Assembly (NCBI RefSeq): GCF_041107455.1
Contig: NZ_JBGBPY010000001.1
Location: 1,674,001-1,738,000 of the forward strand
Length of the DNA: 64,000 nt
Reading direction: 5' to 3'
Source of the DNA: Rhodanobacter humi
GTDB lineage: Bacteria > Pseudomonadota > Gammaproteobacteria > Xanthomonadales > Rhodanobacteraceae
The position numbers were made by a program, and so were the translations under genes. Shown here piece after piece: positions 26,454-34,794 of the stretch. The first letter of the stretch is position 1. Every line of letters starts with the position of its first letter. The notes under the pieces were generated by a model. It had not been told where the DNA came from. It was given only the letters and a program-made list of their open reading frames with translations, and did no database searches.

Positions 26454-27635
26454 ATGTCCCTCATCGCCCCGCCCCTGTCGCTCTACGTGCACATGCCCTG
26501 GTGCGTGAAGAAGTGCCCGTACTGCGACTTCAACTCGCACGGCCTGCGCAGTGCGCCGCCACCTTACGCGGAGTACGTGGAGCTGCTGCTGGCCGACCTG
26601 GACGCCGACCTCGCCGACTTCGGCGCGGCCGTCCGTGACCACGAGATCGTCAGCCGGCCTTTGATCAGCATTTTCTTCGGCGGCGGCACGCCCAGCCTGT
26701 TCGCACCGGAGCTGGTTGCGCGCTTCCTCGACGGCGCCCGCGCGCGGCTGCCGTTCGCCACCGATTGCGAGATCACGCTGGAGACGAATCCCGGCACGGT
26801 CGAGCACGGCCGCTTCGACGGCTATCTCGCCGCCGGCGTGAACCGGCTGTCCTTCGGCATCCAGAGCTTCGACGACGACAAGCTGCGCCGGCTCGGTCGC
26901 ATCCACTCCGCCGCCGAGGCCGAGGCCGCGGTGAAATCGGCGCAGGATGCCGGCTACGCGAACCTCAACCTCGATCTGATGTATGCGTTGCCGGAGCAGA
27001 CCCTGGACGGCGCGCTGGCCGACGTGGAACGCGCGGTCGCGCTCGCCCCCACGCACCTCTCGCACTACCAGCTCACGCTGGAACCGAACACCGCGTTCGC
27101 CGCCAACCCGCCGCCGCTGCCCGACGACGACCACGCCTGGGCAATGCAGGAAGCCTGCGAGGCGCGACTGGCCGACGCCGGTTACGGCCAGTACGAGATC
27201 TCCGCCTATGCGCAGCCGGGCCGGCGCTGCACGCACAACCTGAACTACTGGCAATTCGGCGACTACCTCGGCATCGGCGCCGGCGCCCATGGCAAGCTCA
27301 GCGACGCGACCGCCGGCAGCGTGCACCGGCGCTGGAAGACCCGCCACCCGCGCGCGTACATGGAAGCTGCCGCGGGACCCGCCCGCATCGGCGGCGACAA
27401 CGTGGTGGGCGCCGACGAACTGCCGTTCGAGTACATGCTCAACGCGCTGCGCCTGGTCGACGGCGTGCCGCTGGCCGACTTCGCCGAGCGCACCGGCCTG
27501 CCGCCGGAACGCATCGCCGCGCCGCTGGCCGAAGGCCGTCGGCGCGGCTGGCTGACCGAGGATCTGCAGCGCCTGCAGACCACCGCGCTGGGCCAGCGCT
27601 TCCTCAACGACGTGATCGCAAGTTTTCTTGCCTGA
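26454..27635 (+). CDS. hemW: HemW, radical SAM heme chaperone
   Basis: HemW is a coproporphyrinogen-oxidase-like radical SAM protein that binds and delivers heme. The 393-residue sequence has the CxxxCxxC cluster motif at C17, C21 and C24 followed by Asp-Phe (CPYCDFNSHG), the GGGTPSLF motif and LETNPGTVE. It lacks the fourth N-terminal Cys feature typical of true HemN, consistent with HemW. The HemN C-terminal domain (FEYMLNALRLVDGV) is present. It is divergent from the toxin-antitoxin pair and 73 nt upstream of the DUF1631 gene. Many annotations call this family oxygen-independent coproporphyrinogen III oxidase, which is likely wrong for this branch. Confidence 0.94.
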   Translation: MSLIAPPLSLYVHMPWCVKKCPYCDFNSHGLRSAPPPYAEYVELLLADLDADLADFGAAVRDHEIVSRPLISIFFGGGTPSLFAPELVARFLDGARARLPFATDCEITLETNPGTVEHGRFDGYLAAGVNRLSFGIQSFDDDKLRRLGRIHSAAEAEAAVKSAQDAGYANLNLDLMYALPEQTLDGALADVERAVALAPTHLSHYQLTLEPNTAFAANPPPLPDDDHAWAMQEACEARLADAGYGQYEISAYAQPGRRCTHNLNYWQFGDYLGIGAGAHGKLSDATAGSVHRRWKTRHPRAYMEAAAGPARIGGDNVVGADELPFEYMLNALRLVDGVPLADFAERTGLPPERIAAPLAEGRRRGWLTEDLQRLQTTALGQRFLNDVIASFLA

Positions 27636-27708
27636 GCAACGTCGCCGCCCATGGCGGCCCTGCGGCAACCAGCCTACACTTCGGCAGGGGAATCGACGGA
27701 AACGCGTC

Positions 27709-30129
27709 ATGGATGCCGAGCATCTGCACCGATACTCGACCACCGCCGCAGGTGGCCGCGCACGCGGCCGCTGGCCCGCGCGCACGCAGCGCCTGCTCAA
27801 CGTGATCGGCCCGCTGTGCGGGCAGTGGCTGGAACCGGCGCTGCAAGCCTGCCTGGACCGCTTCGACCACGAGCTGTACCTGCAGGCCGAACGCTCGCGC
27901 AGCCATCTCGAACAGCAGTACTGCTTCGACAGCCGTGCACAGCTGCAGCTGCAGCGCCCGGCTTTCATGCAAGCCTATGCCGACCACCTGCGCAAGGGTT
28001 TCGCGCAGCTGGGCGAGGTCGACGAGGGCGCGGACGAAGCGCTCGCGCATCAGCCGTTGAGCCTGCTCGAACGCGGCGAACACGAGTTGACCGCCACGCT
28101 GGACAAGCTCGCCGCGCGCGGCGAGGCACATCACGGCCCGGTGCTCACCGAACTCGCCTACCGCTTCGCCGTGCTGGTCGGCGCCGCGCCACTGGAGGGC
28201 ACGGCGCTGCCAATCGCGCCGGCCGGTCTCACCGACGCCCTGCGCACCGCGATCGCCAGCCTGGATCTGCCGCTGGAACACCGGCTGCTGCTGTTGCAGA
28301 GTTTCGAGCAGACGGTGATCGCGGCGGCCGGCCCGCTCTACGAGATCGTCAACACGCAGTTGCGGGACGATGGCCTGTTGCCGCAGCTGCGTCCGTATGC
28401 GCCACCACGCGCCGCGCCTGCCGCGCGCGGCGCGCCCGCGAACGAGGCTCCGGCCACCGCCGCGACGACGCCCGAAACTGCCGCGACCGCCGGCGCACCG
28501 CAGGCGCCGATCACGGTGCTGGAAAACCTGCGCGACCTGCTCGCCCAGCGCCGTGTCGGCGTGAGCGGCACCGCGGCCACGGGGCGCGCGGCCACCGCCG
28601 ATGAGCTGCAGACCGCGCTCGGCGCCCTGCAGCAGCACTTGGCCCAAGTCACCGACCAGGCCAGCCGCGAACTGCGCAGTGCCCAGCGCCTGCGCGACGA
28701 GCTGCTGCTGCAGCTCAACGCCGACAAGCCGCCCGGCGCCGTGCCGACCCGGCTCAGCGCCGAGCAGGACGACACGGTGGAACTGGTGGCGATGCTGTTC
28801 GAGCAGATCGGGCGGCAGCTGCACCACGGCCCGCACGCGCGTTCCCTGCTCGACGACCTGCAACTGCCGATGCTGCGCCTCGCCGTCACCGACCGCGACT
28901 TCTTCGAACAGCAGGAACACCCCGCGCGGCGCCTGCTCGGTGCCGTGGCCGAGGCCGCCGACGACTGGCTGGACGGCCCCGACGGCGAAGCCGACCAGCA
29001 GCTCACCTCGCGACTCAACCAGTTGGTCGAACGCGCGAGGCGCGAGCCGCCCAGCGCCGGCCTCTACACCAGCCTGCTGGCCGACATCGAGCACCACCTC
29101 GGCCAGCTGAGCCGCCGCGCCCAGGCCTCCGAACGCCGCCATGTCGAGGCGATGCAGGGCCGCGAAAAGCTGGACCTGGCGCGCCACCGCGCCGGCGAAC
29201 TGCTGGCCGAACGCTTCAACGCCAGCCCGCCGCGCGGCCTGCTGCGTGCCTTGCTCGACCGCGCCTGGGCCGACGTGCTGGCGCTCACCCTGCTGCAGCA
29301 CGGCGAGGACAGCCCCGCGGTCACCCAGCGCCTGCGCGTCACCGACCAGCTGCTGGGCCGCCTGCCGGTGGACGATGCCGACCTGCTGCGCCGCGAGGTG
29401 CAGGCCGGCCTGCAGCAGATCGGCATGCACGCCGAGGAAGCCGGCCAGGTAGCGCTGCGTCTGGTCGGCGAGGAAGCGGCCCCGCCCATGCCCGCCACCG
29501 TGGCGCCGCTGCCGGTGCCACCCGCGGAGGCGCCTGGAAGGATCGCACCTGCGCCCGCCGCCGCCAGGCCTCGCCCCCCCGCAGCGGCCGTTGCCGTTGC
29601 CCACGCCCCGGACGACCGTCCCGCCACGCCGGCGCCGGTCCCCGTGGTCGCCGCGAGCACCCCGCCACCCACGCCCGCCACGAAGCCAGCCGTCCACGAC
29701 CTGCCCAGCGCCACCGACCTCGCGCTGCGCCTGAAGCAACGCCAGCGGCTGGGCGAATCGCAGCATGCGAAGGCAACGACAGCGACCACCATCCATGAGC
29801 CACCGCTGGGCCCGCAGGAGGCGCGCATCCACAACCGCCTGCGCCAGCTGCCCTACGGCAGCTGGTTCGAATTCACCGACCCGGCCTCGGGCGAAGTCAC
29901 CCGGCGCAAGCTGGCCTGGTTCTCGCCGATCACCGGCAACAGCCTGTTCGTCACCCGGCGTGGCCAGCGCGGCGAGGAGCTGAACCTGCGCGAGCTGGCC
30001 CGCGCGATGGCCGCCGGCCAGGTGCGCGAGCTGCCGCCGCAACGCGATGGCCTTCTCGACCGCGCCTGGCACGCGCTCACCGGCAACCTGCGCACCACCG
30101 TCACGTCCGCGCCCGGAGCCCGCCCATGA
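27709..30129 (+). CDS. DUF1631 family protein
   Basis: This is a large cytoplasmic protein of unknown function, about 806 residues from the ATG at 27709 (MDAEHLHRYST). The N-terminal two thirds are helical and Leu/Arg/Glu-rich, with DUF1631 landmarks such as FDHELYLQAERSRS, DDTVELVAMLFEQI and LPMLRLAVTDRDFFEQQEHPARRLL. A Pro/Ala-rich linker (about 615-690) joins a compact C-terminal beta domain containing LPYGSWFEFTDP and RKLAWFSPITGNSLFVTRRG, which looks PilZ-like. The next gene, overlapping by ATGA, encodes a PilZ protein, so a c-di-GMP-linked role is plausible but unproven. Automated annotation sometimes mislabels this family thymidine phosphorylase. Confidence 0.85.
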   Translation: MDAEHLHRYSTTAAGGRARGRWPARTQRLLNVIGPLCGQWLEPALQACLDRFDHELYLQAERSRSHLEQQYCFDSRAQLQLQRPAFMQAYADHLRKGFAQLGEVDEGADEALAHQPLSLLERGEHELTATLDKLAARGEAHHGPVLTELAYRFAVLVGAAPLEGTALPIAPAGLTDALRTAIASLDLPLEHRLLLLQSFEQTVIAAAGPLYEIVNTQLRDDGLLPQLRPYAPPRAAPAARGAPANEAPATAATTPETAATAGAPQAPITVLENLRDLLAQRRVGVSGTAATGRAATADELQTALGALQQHLAQVTDQASRELRSAQRLRDELLLQLNADKPPGAVPTRLSAEQDDTVELVAMLFEQIGRQLHHGPHARSLLDDLQLPMLRLAVTDRDFFEQQEHPARRLLGAVAEAADDWLDGPDGEADQQLTSRLNQLVERARREPPSAGLYTSLLADIEHHLGQLSRRAQASERRHVEAMQGREKLDLARHRAGELLAERFNASPPRGLLRALLDRAWADVLALTLLQHGEDSPAVTQRLRVTDQLLGRLPVDDADLLRREVQAGLQQIGMHAEEAGQVALRLVGEEAAPPMPATVAPLPVPPAEAPGRIAPAPAAARPRPPAAAVAVAHAPDDRPATPAPVPVVAASTPPPTPATKPAVHDLPSATDLALRLKQRQRLGESQHAKATTATTIHEPPLGPQEARIHNRLRQLPYGSWFEFTDPASGEVTRRKLAWFSPITGNSLFVTRRGQRGEELNLRELARAMAAGQVRELPPQRDGLLDRAWHALTGNLRTTVTSAPGARP

Positions 30130-30455
30130 GCACCCGCGAGCAACGCCGCGCGCCGCGCAAGCCGGTCGACGCCGGCATCGTGGCGATCGACACGATCGCC
30201 GAGCAACCGCTCGGCCACCTGTGCAACCTCTCCGCCAGCGGCCTGATGCTGATCGGCGGCCATGCGCCGCGCAGCGAAGGCATCTACCAGGTGCGCATGC
30301 CACTGCCGGACGCCGGCGGCAGCATCGAGCTCGGCCTGCAGGAACAGTGGCACGAGCCGGCCGCCAGCCCCGGCCAGTACTGGGCCGGCTACCGCATCAT
30401 CGCGATTGGCAACGACCACGGCGAGTTGCTCGAACGGTGGCTGCGGCAAGGCTGA
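30126..30455 (+). CDS. PilZ-domain protein (putative c-di-GMP binder)
   Basis: The 109-residue product is a single PilZ domain: basic RRAPRKPVD at the N-terminus supplies the RxxxR part and NLSASGLML the (D/N)xSxxG part of the c-di-GMP site, with beta strands ending in WAGYRIIAI. There is no signal peptide or membrane segment. It overlaps the DUF1631 stop (ATGA), so the two are made together. It could be a diguanylate-sensing partner that controls the DUF1631 protein. Confidence 0.88.
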   Translation: MSTREQRRAPRKPVDAGIVAIDTIAEQPLGHLCNLSASGLMLIGGHAPRSEGIYQVRMPLPDAGGSIELGLQEQWHEPAASPGQYWAGYRIIAIGNDHGELLERWLRQG

Positions 30456-30532
30456 GCGCCACGCGGATCCGCCGGGACCGCCCGCCGCCGCGCGCTACAC
30501 TGGCAGGCCGACGTCCCCCGCCCGGAACCCGC

Positions 30533-31849
30533 ATGAACGCGCCGCTCGCCTCGCTCTACCCCGCACACCTCGCCACCCTGCGCGCGCGCGCCGACCAGGC
30601 GCTGGCGCTGGGCGGCTTCGACCATCTGCTGGTCGCCGCGAGCACGCCGCTAGGCAAGTTCCTCGACGACCAGGACTACCCCTTCGTCGTGAACCCGCAT
30701 TTCAAGCATTGGCTGCCGCTCACCGATGCGCCCGGCAGCTGGATCGCCTACACGCCGGGCAGCAAGCCGAAGCTGGTGTTCGTGCAACCGCGCGACTACT
30801 GGCACGTGGTGCCGGAGGCGCCACACGGCTACTGGGTGGAGCACTTCGACATCGTCACCGTGCGCAGCGCGGCGGAAGCAGCGGCGCAGCTGCCGCAGGG
30901 GCGCAGCGCGGTGCTGGCGCCAGCCTGCCCGGCCATCGACGGCGTGACGGTGAACAATCCGCAAGCCGTGCTCGATTACCTGCACTGGCATCGCTCGTAC
31001 AAGACGCCGTACGAACTGGCGCTGATGCGCGAGGCCAACCGCATCGGCGCGCGCGCGCACCGCGCCGCCGAGGCGGCGTTCCACGCCGGACGCAGCGAAT
31101 TCGGCATCCACATGATGTATCTCGCGGCGGCACGACAGATCGACGTGGAACTGCCCTACGCCAGCATCGTCGGCCTCAACGAGCACGGCGCGGTGCTGCA
31201 CTACACGCACTTCGACCGCACGCCGCCCGCCGAGCACCGCTCCTTCCTGATCGACGCCGGCGCCAGTTGCGCGGGCTACGCCAGCGACATCACCCGCACC
31301 CATGCCGCCGCCGGCCACGGCGAATTCCAGGCGCTGGTCGCCAGCATGGACGCCGCCCAGCAGGGCTACGCGTCGCAGGTGCGCGCAGGCCAGAGCTACC
31401 CCGAGCTGCACCTGCACGCCCACCGCGTGCTGGCCGGCGTGCTGCGCGAACACGGCTTCATCCGCATGAGTGCGGAAAGCGCGGTGGAGTCGGGCGTGAC
31501 TTCGGCGTTCTTCCCGCACGGCCTCGGCCACCCGATCGGCCTGCAGGTGCACGACGTCGCCGGCTTCCAGCAGAGCGAGCGCGGCGGCAGCATCCCGCGC
31601 CCCGCCGGCCACCCCTACCTGCGCATGACCCGCGTGCTGGAGCCCGGCATGGTGGTGACCATCGAACCGGGCCTGTACTTCATCGACATGCTGCTGGCCG
31701 AGCTGCGCGAGAAACCGGCCGCCGCCGACATCGACTGGGCGAAGGTGGACGCGTTCCGAAAGTACGGCGGCATCCGCATCGAGGACGACGTGGTCTGCAC
31801 CGAGGGCGAGCCGGAGAACCTCACGCGCGACGCGTTCGCGCAGGCCTAA
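30533..31849 (+). CDS. pepQ: Xaa-Pro dipeptidase PepQ
   Basis: It cleaves Xaa-Pro dipeptides in the cytoplasm; members of this family also hydrolyse organophosphate triesters. The ATG at 30533 gives 438 residues, close to E. coli PepQ. The pita-bread metal ligands are visible: the two Asp in LIDAGASCAGYASDITRT, His in HGLGHPIGLQVHD, Glu in TIEPGLYF and Glu in IRIEDDVV. The N-terminus has the PepQ-specific NPHFKHWLPL and EAPHGYWVEHFDI segments. The gene runs convergent to pepP, with a palindromic repeat pair between the two stops. Confidence 0.96.
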   Translation: MNAPLASLYPAHLATLRARADQALALGGFDHLLVAASTPLGKFLDDQDYPFVVNPHFKHWLPLTDAPGSWIAYTPGSKPKLVFVQPRDYWHVVPEAPHGYWVEHFDIVTVRSAAEAAAQLPQGRSAVLAPACPAIDGVTVNNPQAVLDYLHWHRSYKTPYELALMREANRIGARAHRAAEAAFHAGRSEFGIHMMYLAAARQIDVELPYASIVGLNEHGAVLHYTHFDRTPPAEHRSFLIDAGASCAGYASDITRTHAAAGHGEFQALVASMDAAQQGYASQVRAGQSYPELHLHAHRVLAGVLREHGFIRMSAESAVESGVTSAFFPHGLGHPIGLQVHDVAGFQQSERGGSIPRPAGHPYLRMTRVLEPGMVVTIEPGLYFIDMLLAELREKPAAADIDWAKVDAFRKYGGIRIEDDVVCTEGEPENLTRDAFAQA

Positions 31850-31857
31850 ACGCCACT

Positions 31858-31917
31858 GTAGGAGCGGCTTCAGCCGCGATTTCCCCTGCGACTGGTCGCG
31901 GCTGAAGCCGCTGCTAC
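31858..31917. repeat. Inverted pair of REP-like elements (GTAGGAGCGGCTTCAGCC type)
   Basis: A 22-bp unit at 31858-31879 starts GTAGGAGCGGCTTCAGCC; its inverted partner occupies 31896-31917. Each unit is itself a hairpin (GCGGCTTCAGCCGC), and the pair forms a larger stem with a 16-nt loop. The right unit contains the last codons and TAG stop of pepP. A second such pair is at 53467-53523. The GTAG-starting palindrome resembles REP elements mobilised by RAYT transposases in Pseudomonas and Xanthomonadales. Confidence 0.8.
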
Positions 31918-33254
31918 CGCCCGGCCAGCAGCGCCTCGATCTCCTCGGCCTCTTTCGGCACCGCGGCGCTGAGCACCTCGTGGCCGTCGCGGGTCACCGC
32001 CACGTCGTCCTCGATGCGGATGCCGATGCCGCGCCAGCGTTCGTCCACGCCGGCCTCGTCGGGCGGCACGTAGATGCCCGGCTCCACCGTCACCACCATG
32101 CCGGGCTCCAGCACGCGCGAGGCGCCGTCGATGCGGTAGTCGCCCACGTCGTGCACGTCGAGACCCAGCCAGTGGCCGGTCTTGGCGGGGAAGAAACGCT
32201 GGTAGCTGCCCTCGGCGATCGCCGTGTCGGCATCGCCATGAATCAATCCCAGCGCGCACAGGCCTTCGGCGATCACCCGCACCGCGGCGTGGTGGGCGGC
32301 GTCGAACGGCTGGCCCGGACGCACCTCGTCGATCGCGGCAAGCTGGGCGGCCAGCACCACCTCGTACAGCGCACGCTGTTCGCGGTTGTAGCGGCCGTTG
32401 ATCGGGATGCTGCGGCTGATGTCGGAGGCGTAGCAGTCCAGCTCGGCGCCGGCGTCGATCAGCAGCAGGTCGCCGGCGTCCAGCCGCGCGCGATTGTGCT
32501 GGTAGTGCATCGTGCAGGCGTTGCTGCCGGCGGCGACGATGGGAGTGAACGCGGGTACCGCACCACGACTGCGCAACGCGTGCAGCAGCTCGGCTTCCAC
32601 TTCGTACTCGTGCCGGCCCGGCAGCGCGCTGCGCCACGCGGCGAGATGCGCCTCGGCGGCGATGCCGGCGGCGGCGCGCATCAGCTTCAGCTCGGCACGC
32701 GACTTGTACAGGCGCAGGTCGTGCAGCAGGTGCCCCAGCGCCACGAATTCCTTCGGCACCACGCCGCCGCCGCGCAACTGGCGCAGGCGGCGCATCCAGC
32801 CCAGCAGTTGCGCGTCGAACGCGGGCTCGCGGCCGAAGTGGCAGTACACGCGCGCCCGGCCCTCGATCATGCCGGGCAGGATGTCGTCGATGTCGTCGAT
32901 CGGGAACGCGTCGTCCATGCCGTAGTCGGCCACCGCGCGTTCGGTGCCGATCGAGCGGCCGTGCCAGCGCGCCTGCTCGGCATCGCGCTCGCGGCAGAAC
33001 AGCACCACCTCGCCATGCAGGCGGCCGGGCAACAGCGCCAGCACCGCATCGGGCTCGGGGAAGCCGGCGAGGTAATGGAAGTCCGAATCCTGTCGGTACG
33101 GCCAGGCCGCATCGGCGTTGCGCAGGCGCTCGGGCGCGGCGGCGACCAGCAGCACGGCGTCCTCGCCGGCCATCTGCATCAGCTGGCGGCGGCGGCGGGC
33201 GAACTCCTCGCCCGCGATCGCCGGCGCGCCGGCGCGATCGGATAAGGCGCTCAA
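31914..33254 (-). CDS. pepP: Xaa-Pro aminopeptidase PepP
   Basis: It removes N-terminal residues preceding proline. Starting at a TTG (33254) that overlaps the ygfB stop, the product has 446 residues, near E. coli PepP (441). It begins with the family-typical EEFARRRRQLMQMAG, then YRQDSDFHYLAGFPEPDAVL. Metal ligands are in LLLIDAGAELDCYASDISRS, KTGHWLGLDVHDVGDY, VVTVEPGIYV and GIRIEDDVAVT. An ATG-initiated form would start at MQMAGED and lose conserved N-terminal residues, so the TTG start is preferred. The stop codon lies inside a REP-like repeat. Confidence 0.94.
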   Translation of the reverse strand: MSALSDRAGAPAIAGEEFARRRRQLMQMAGEDAVLLVAAAPERLRNADAAWPYRQDSDFHYLAGFPEPDAVLALLPGRLHGEVVLFCRERDAEQARWHGRSIGTERAVADYGMDDAFPIDDIDDILPGMIEGRARVYCHFGREPAFDAQLLGWMRRLRQLRGGGVVPKEFVALGHLLHDLRLYKSRAELKLMRAAAGIAAEAHLAAWRSALPGRHEYEVEAELLHALRSRGAVPAFTPIVAAGSNACTMHYQHNRARLDAGDLLLIDAGAELDCYASDISRSIPINGRYNREQRALYEVVLAAQLAAIDEVRPGQPFDAAHHAAVRVIAEGLCALGLIHGDADTAIAEGSYQRFFPAKTGHWLGLDVHDVGDYRIDGASRVLEPGMVVTVEPGIYVPPDEAGVDERWRGIGIRIEDDVAVTRDGHEVLSAAVPKEAEEIEALLAGR

Positions 33255-33814
33255 TGCAGGCGGTCGCTGCCGGACTGGCCGCGGCCGGCGGACTCGGTGT
33301 ACAGCAGCAGCGCGCCCACGCGCAGGAATTCCTGCACCTCGATCAGTGCGTCCTCGTCCTCGGTGGCGTCGCCGAAGTCGAAGGACGCGGCGGCGATCGT
33401 GCCGAAGTCGCGCAACACTTCCTGCGCGTCGTCCGACAGCTGCGCATGCGCATCGGTGCCGGCGAGGCCGAAGCCGCCGAGGAAGCCGCGGCACCATTCC
33501 GCCACCGCCTCGGCGCGTTCGGCCAGCGGGCGGTCGTCTTCCGGCAGCATCGGCTCGAAGCCCAGCTCGGGATCGGCCAGCGCGTCGCGGCATTGCCGCA
33601 GCAAGGTATCCAGCTTCGCCTGGTCGGCCGGCGACGGCGCCACTTCCTCGCCATCCAGCTGCAACGCGGCGAGCAGGTTGCCGCCCTGCGGCGTGGCGCC
33701 GCCGGCGAGATAGCCGCACAGCGAGCCGTGCAGTTCGCTGGCGTCCACGCCCAGGCGCAGGCGCACGATCAGCGCGTCCAGATCGTCGTGGCTGAGCGGT
33801 TCGGTGGCCGGCAT
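33251..33814 (-). CDS. ygfB: UPF0149 (YgfB/YecA-like) protein
   Basis: A 187-residue acidic, helical protein of the YgfB family. It contains the family landmarks SELHGSLCGYLAGG and EWCRGFLGGFGLAG with a following SDDAQEVLRDFGTIAAASFD segment. YgfB genes sit upstream of pepP in many gammaproteobacteria; in Pseudomonas aeruginosa YgfB modulates ampDh3 expression, but the role here is not known. It overlaps pepP by four bases. Confidence 0.93.
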   Translation of the reverse strand: MPATEPLSHDDLDALIVRLRLGVDASELHGSLCGYLAGGATPQGGNLLAALQLDGEEVAPSPADQAKLDTLLRQCRDALADPELGFEPMLPEDDRPLAERAEAVAEWCRGFLGGFGLAGTDAHAQLSDDAQEVLRDFGTIAAASFDFGDATEDEDALIEVQEFLRVGALLLYTESAGRGQSGSDRLH

Positions 33815-33937
33815 GGGAAGCTCCTCGGGGACGGCCGCTCATTCTACGCCAGGCCCGCCACAGCGCCGTTTCCGGCAGCACTGCGAGACGCCGAACCGCC
33901 CGCTGTCCCCGCGCGCCGTGCTGCTATAGTTCCGCGC

Positions 33938-34177
33938 ATGAACCCTGCCGACACCCTTCCGCCTGACCCCGTCCAGCTGGAGCTGGAGGCGCTCGGCCGC
34001 CAGGTCGACCGCCTGCTCGACACCGTGCGCCGGCTCAGCGAGGAAAATCGCAGCCTGCGGCACAGCCAGGAGCAGCTGTCGGGCGAACGCGCCAACCTGC
34101 TCGCGCGCAACGAACAGGCGCGCAGCCGGGTCGAGGCGATGATCCAGCGACTGAAGTCGCTCGAAGGCAATGGTTGA
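33938..34177 (+). CDS. Small coiled-coil protein (TIGR02449-like)
   Basis: A 79-residue protein made almost wholly of one heptad coiled coil (LELEALGRQVDRLLDTVRRL through MIQRLKSLEGNG). It lies directly upstream of zapA and overlaps it, the usual place of the TIGR02449 family (also named ZapB-like or SlyX-like in some annotations). A role with ZapA in division-site organisation is a guess from context. Confidence 0.85.
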   Translation: MNPADTLPPDPVQLELEALGRQVDRLLDTVRRLSEENRSLRHSQEQLSGERANLLARNEQARSRVEAMIQRLKSLEGNG

Positions 34178-34532
34178 ACCGATGAACGCACCAACCAGCA
34201 ACGATCCGGTCGCGCTGCGACTGATCGACCGCGAATTCCTGATCGCCTGCGCGCCGGAAGAGCGCGATGGCCTCGTCGAGGCCGCCGCCCTGCTCGACCG
34301 CAAGATGCGCGAGCTGCGCGCCAACGCCCGCGCACCCAGCTTCGAGCGCCTCGCCGTGCTCGCCGCCGTGAGCATGACCCACGAGCTGCTGGCGCTGCGC
34401 AAGCAACAGGGCGGCCACGACCAGCAGACCGCGCAGCGCCTCGCGACACTGCGGCAACGGCTGGATATCGCGCTGGAAAGCGCCGTGGCGCGCCAGGGCG
34501 AACCGGTGGCGGATTTGCTGCCGAAAGCCTAG
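34170..34532 (+). CDS. zapA: ZapA, FtsZ-ring stabilising protein
   Basis: ZapA bundles FtsZ protofilaments at mid-cell. The product (120 residues from 34170, or 116 from the ATG at 34182) contains the N-terminal beta-rich part with VALRLIDREFLIACAPEERDGLVEAAALLDRKMRELR and a C-terminal coiled coil (LLALRKQQGGHDQQTAQRLATLRQRLD). The preceding gene overlaps its start by eight bases. It is followed by the 6S RNA gene, the conserved zapA-ssrS-fau arrangement. Confidence 0.94.
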   Translation: MVEPMNAPTSNDPVALRLIDREFLIACAPEERDGLVEAAALLDRKMRELRANARAPSFERLAVLAAVSMTHELLALRKQQGGHDQQTAQRLATLRQRLDIALESAVARQGEPVADLLPKA

Positions 34533-34540
34533 AATCGACC

Positions 34541-34735
34541 TCGGCGTTTTCTGCGATGTGCGCCGGCACACTCTTACATTTGCCTTGTTCCTAAATACGG
34601 CCCCGGGTCGGCTTTTCATCGGTCGTTGTGCATGTCCGCCGCGTGCGGAAAGCCTTGAGACCATGTGGCCCTCCCACCTGATCCATCGTGGATCAAGGTC
34701 GTTCGGTGGGCAGCGGCATCGCGGTTGACGCCACC
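34541..34735 (+). ncRNA. ssrS: 6S RNA
   Basis: 6S RNA mimics an open promoter and sequesters sigma-70 RNA polymerase in stationary phase. The call rests on position (between zapA and fau, as in most gammaproteobacteria) and on sequence: GGAAAGCCTTGAGACCATGT and the GGTGGGCAGCGGCATC stretch match the conserved 3' half. The terminal stem is visible: GGCGT (34543-34547) pairs with ACGCC (34728-34732) and GCGATG (34553-34558) with CATCGC (34717-34722). A GATCCATCGTGGATC-type hairpin lies near 34680. Ends are approximate to within several bases. Confidence 0.88.
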
Positions 34736-34742
34736 TCTTCCA

Positions 34743-34778
34743 CGCCCCGTTCGTCAAGCTGATGGACGGGGCGTTTTT
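34743..34778 (+). terminator. Terminator of 6S RNA
   Basis: CGCCCCGT (34743-34750) pairs with ACGGGGCG (34766-34773), followed by five T residues. It closes the 6S transcript and overlaps an in-frame ATG upstream of fau, which argues against that ATG as the fau start. Confidence 0.7.
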
Positions 34779-34794
34779 CGATGGAGACAGCCCC

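Noticed and set aside
27604-30303. Minus-strand open frame of 899 codons opposite DUF1631
   Set aside because: Low-complexity Arg/Gly/Gln/Val translation with no domain; shadow of the DUF1631 gene.
31914-33881. 655-codon reading of pepP extending through ygfB
   Set aside because: The extra N-terminal residues overlap ygfB out of frame and look like antisense-type Arg-rich sequence; the family start is at about 33254.
34762-34794. ATG at 34762 as the start of fau
   Set aside because: It lies inside the 6S RNA terminator hairpin; the GTG at 34795 has a GGAG at good spacing and gives the usual N-terminus.
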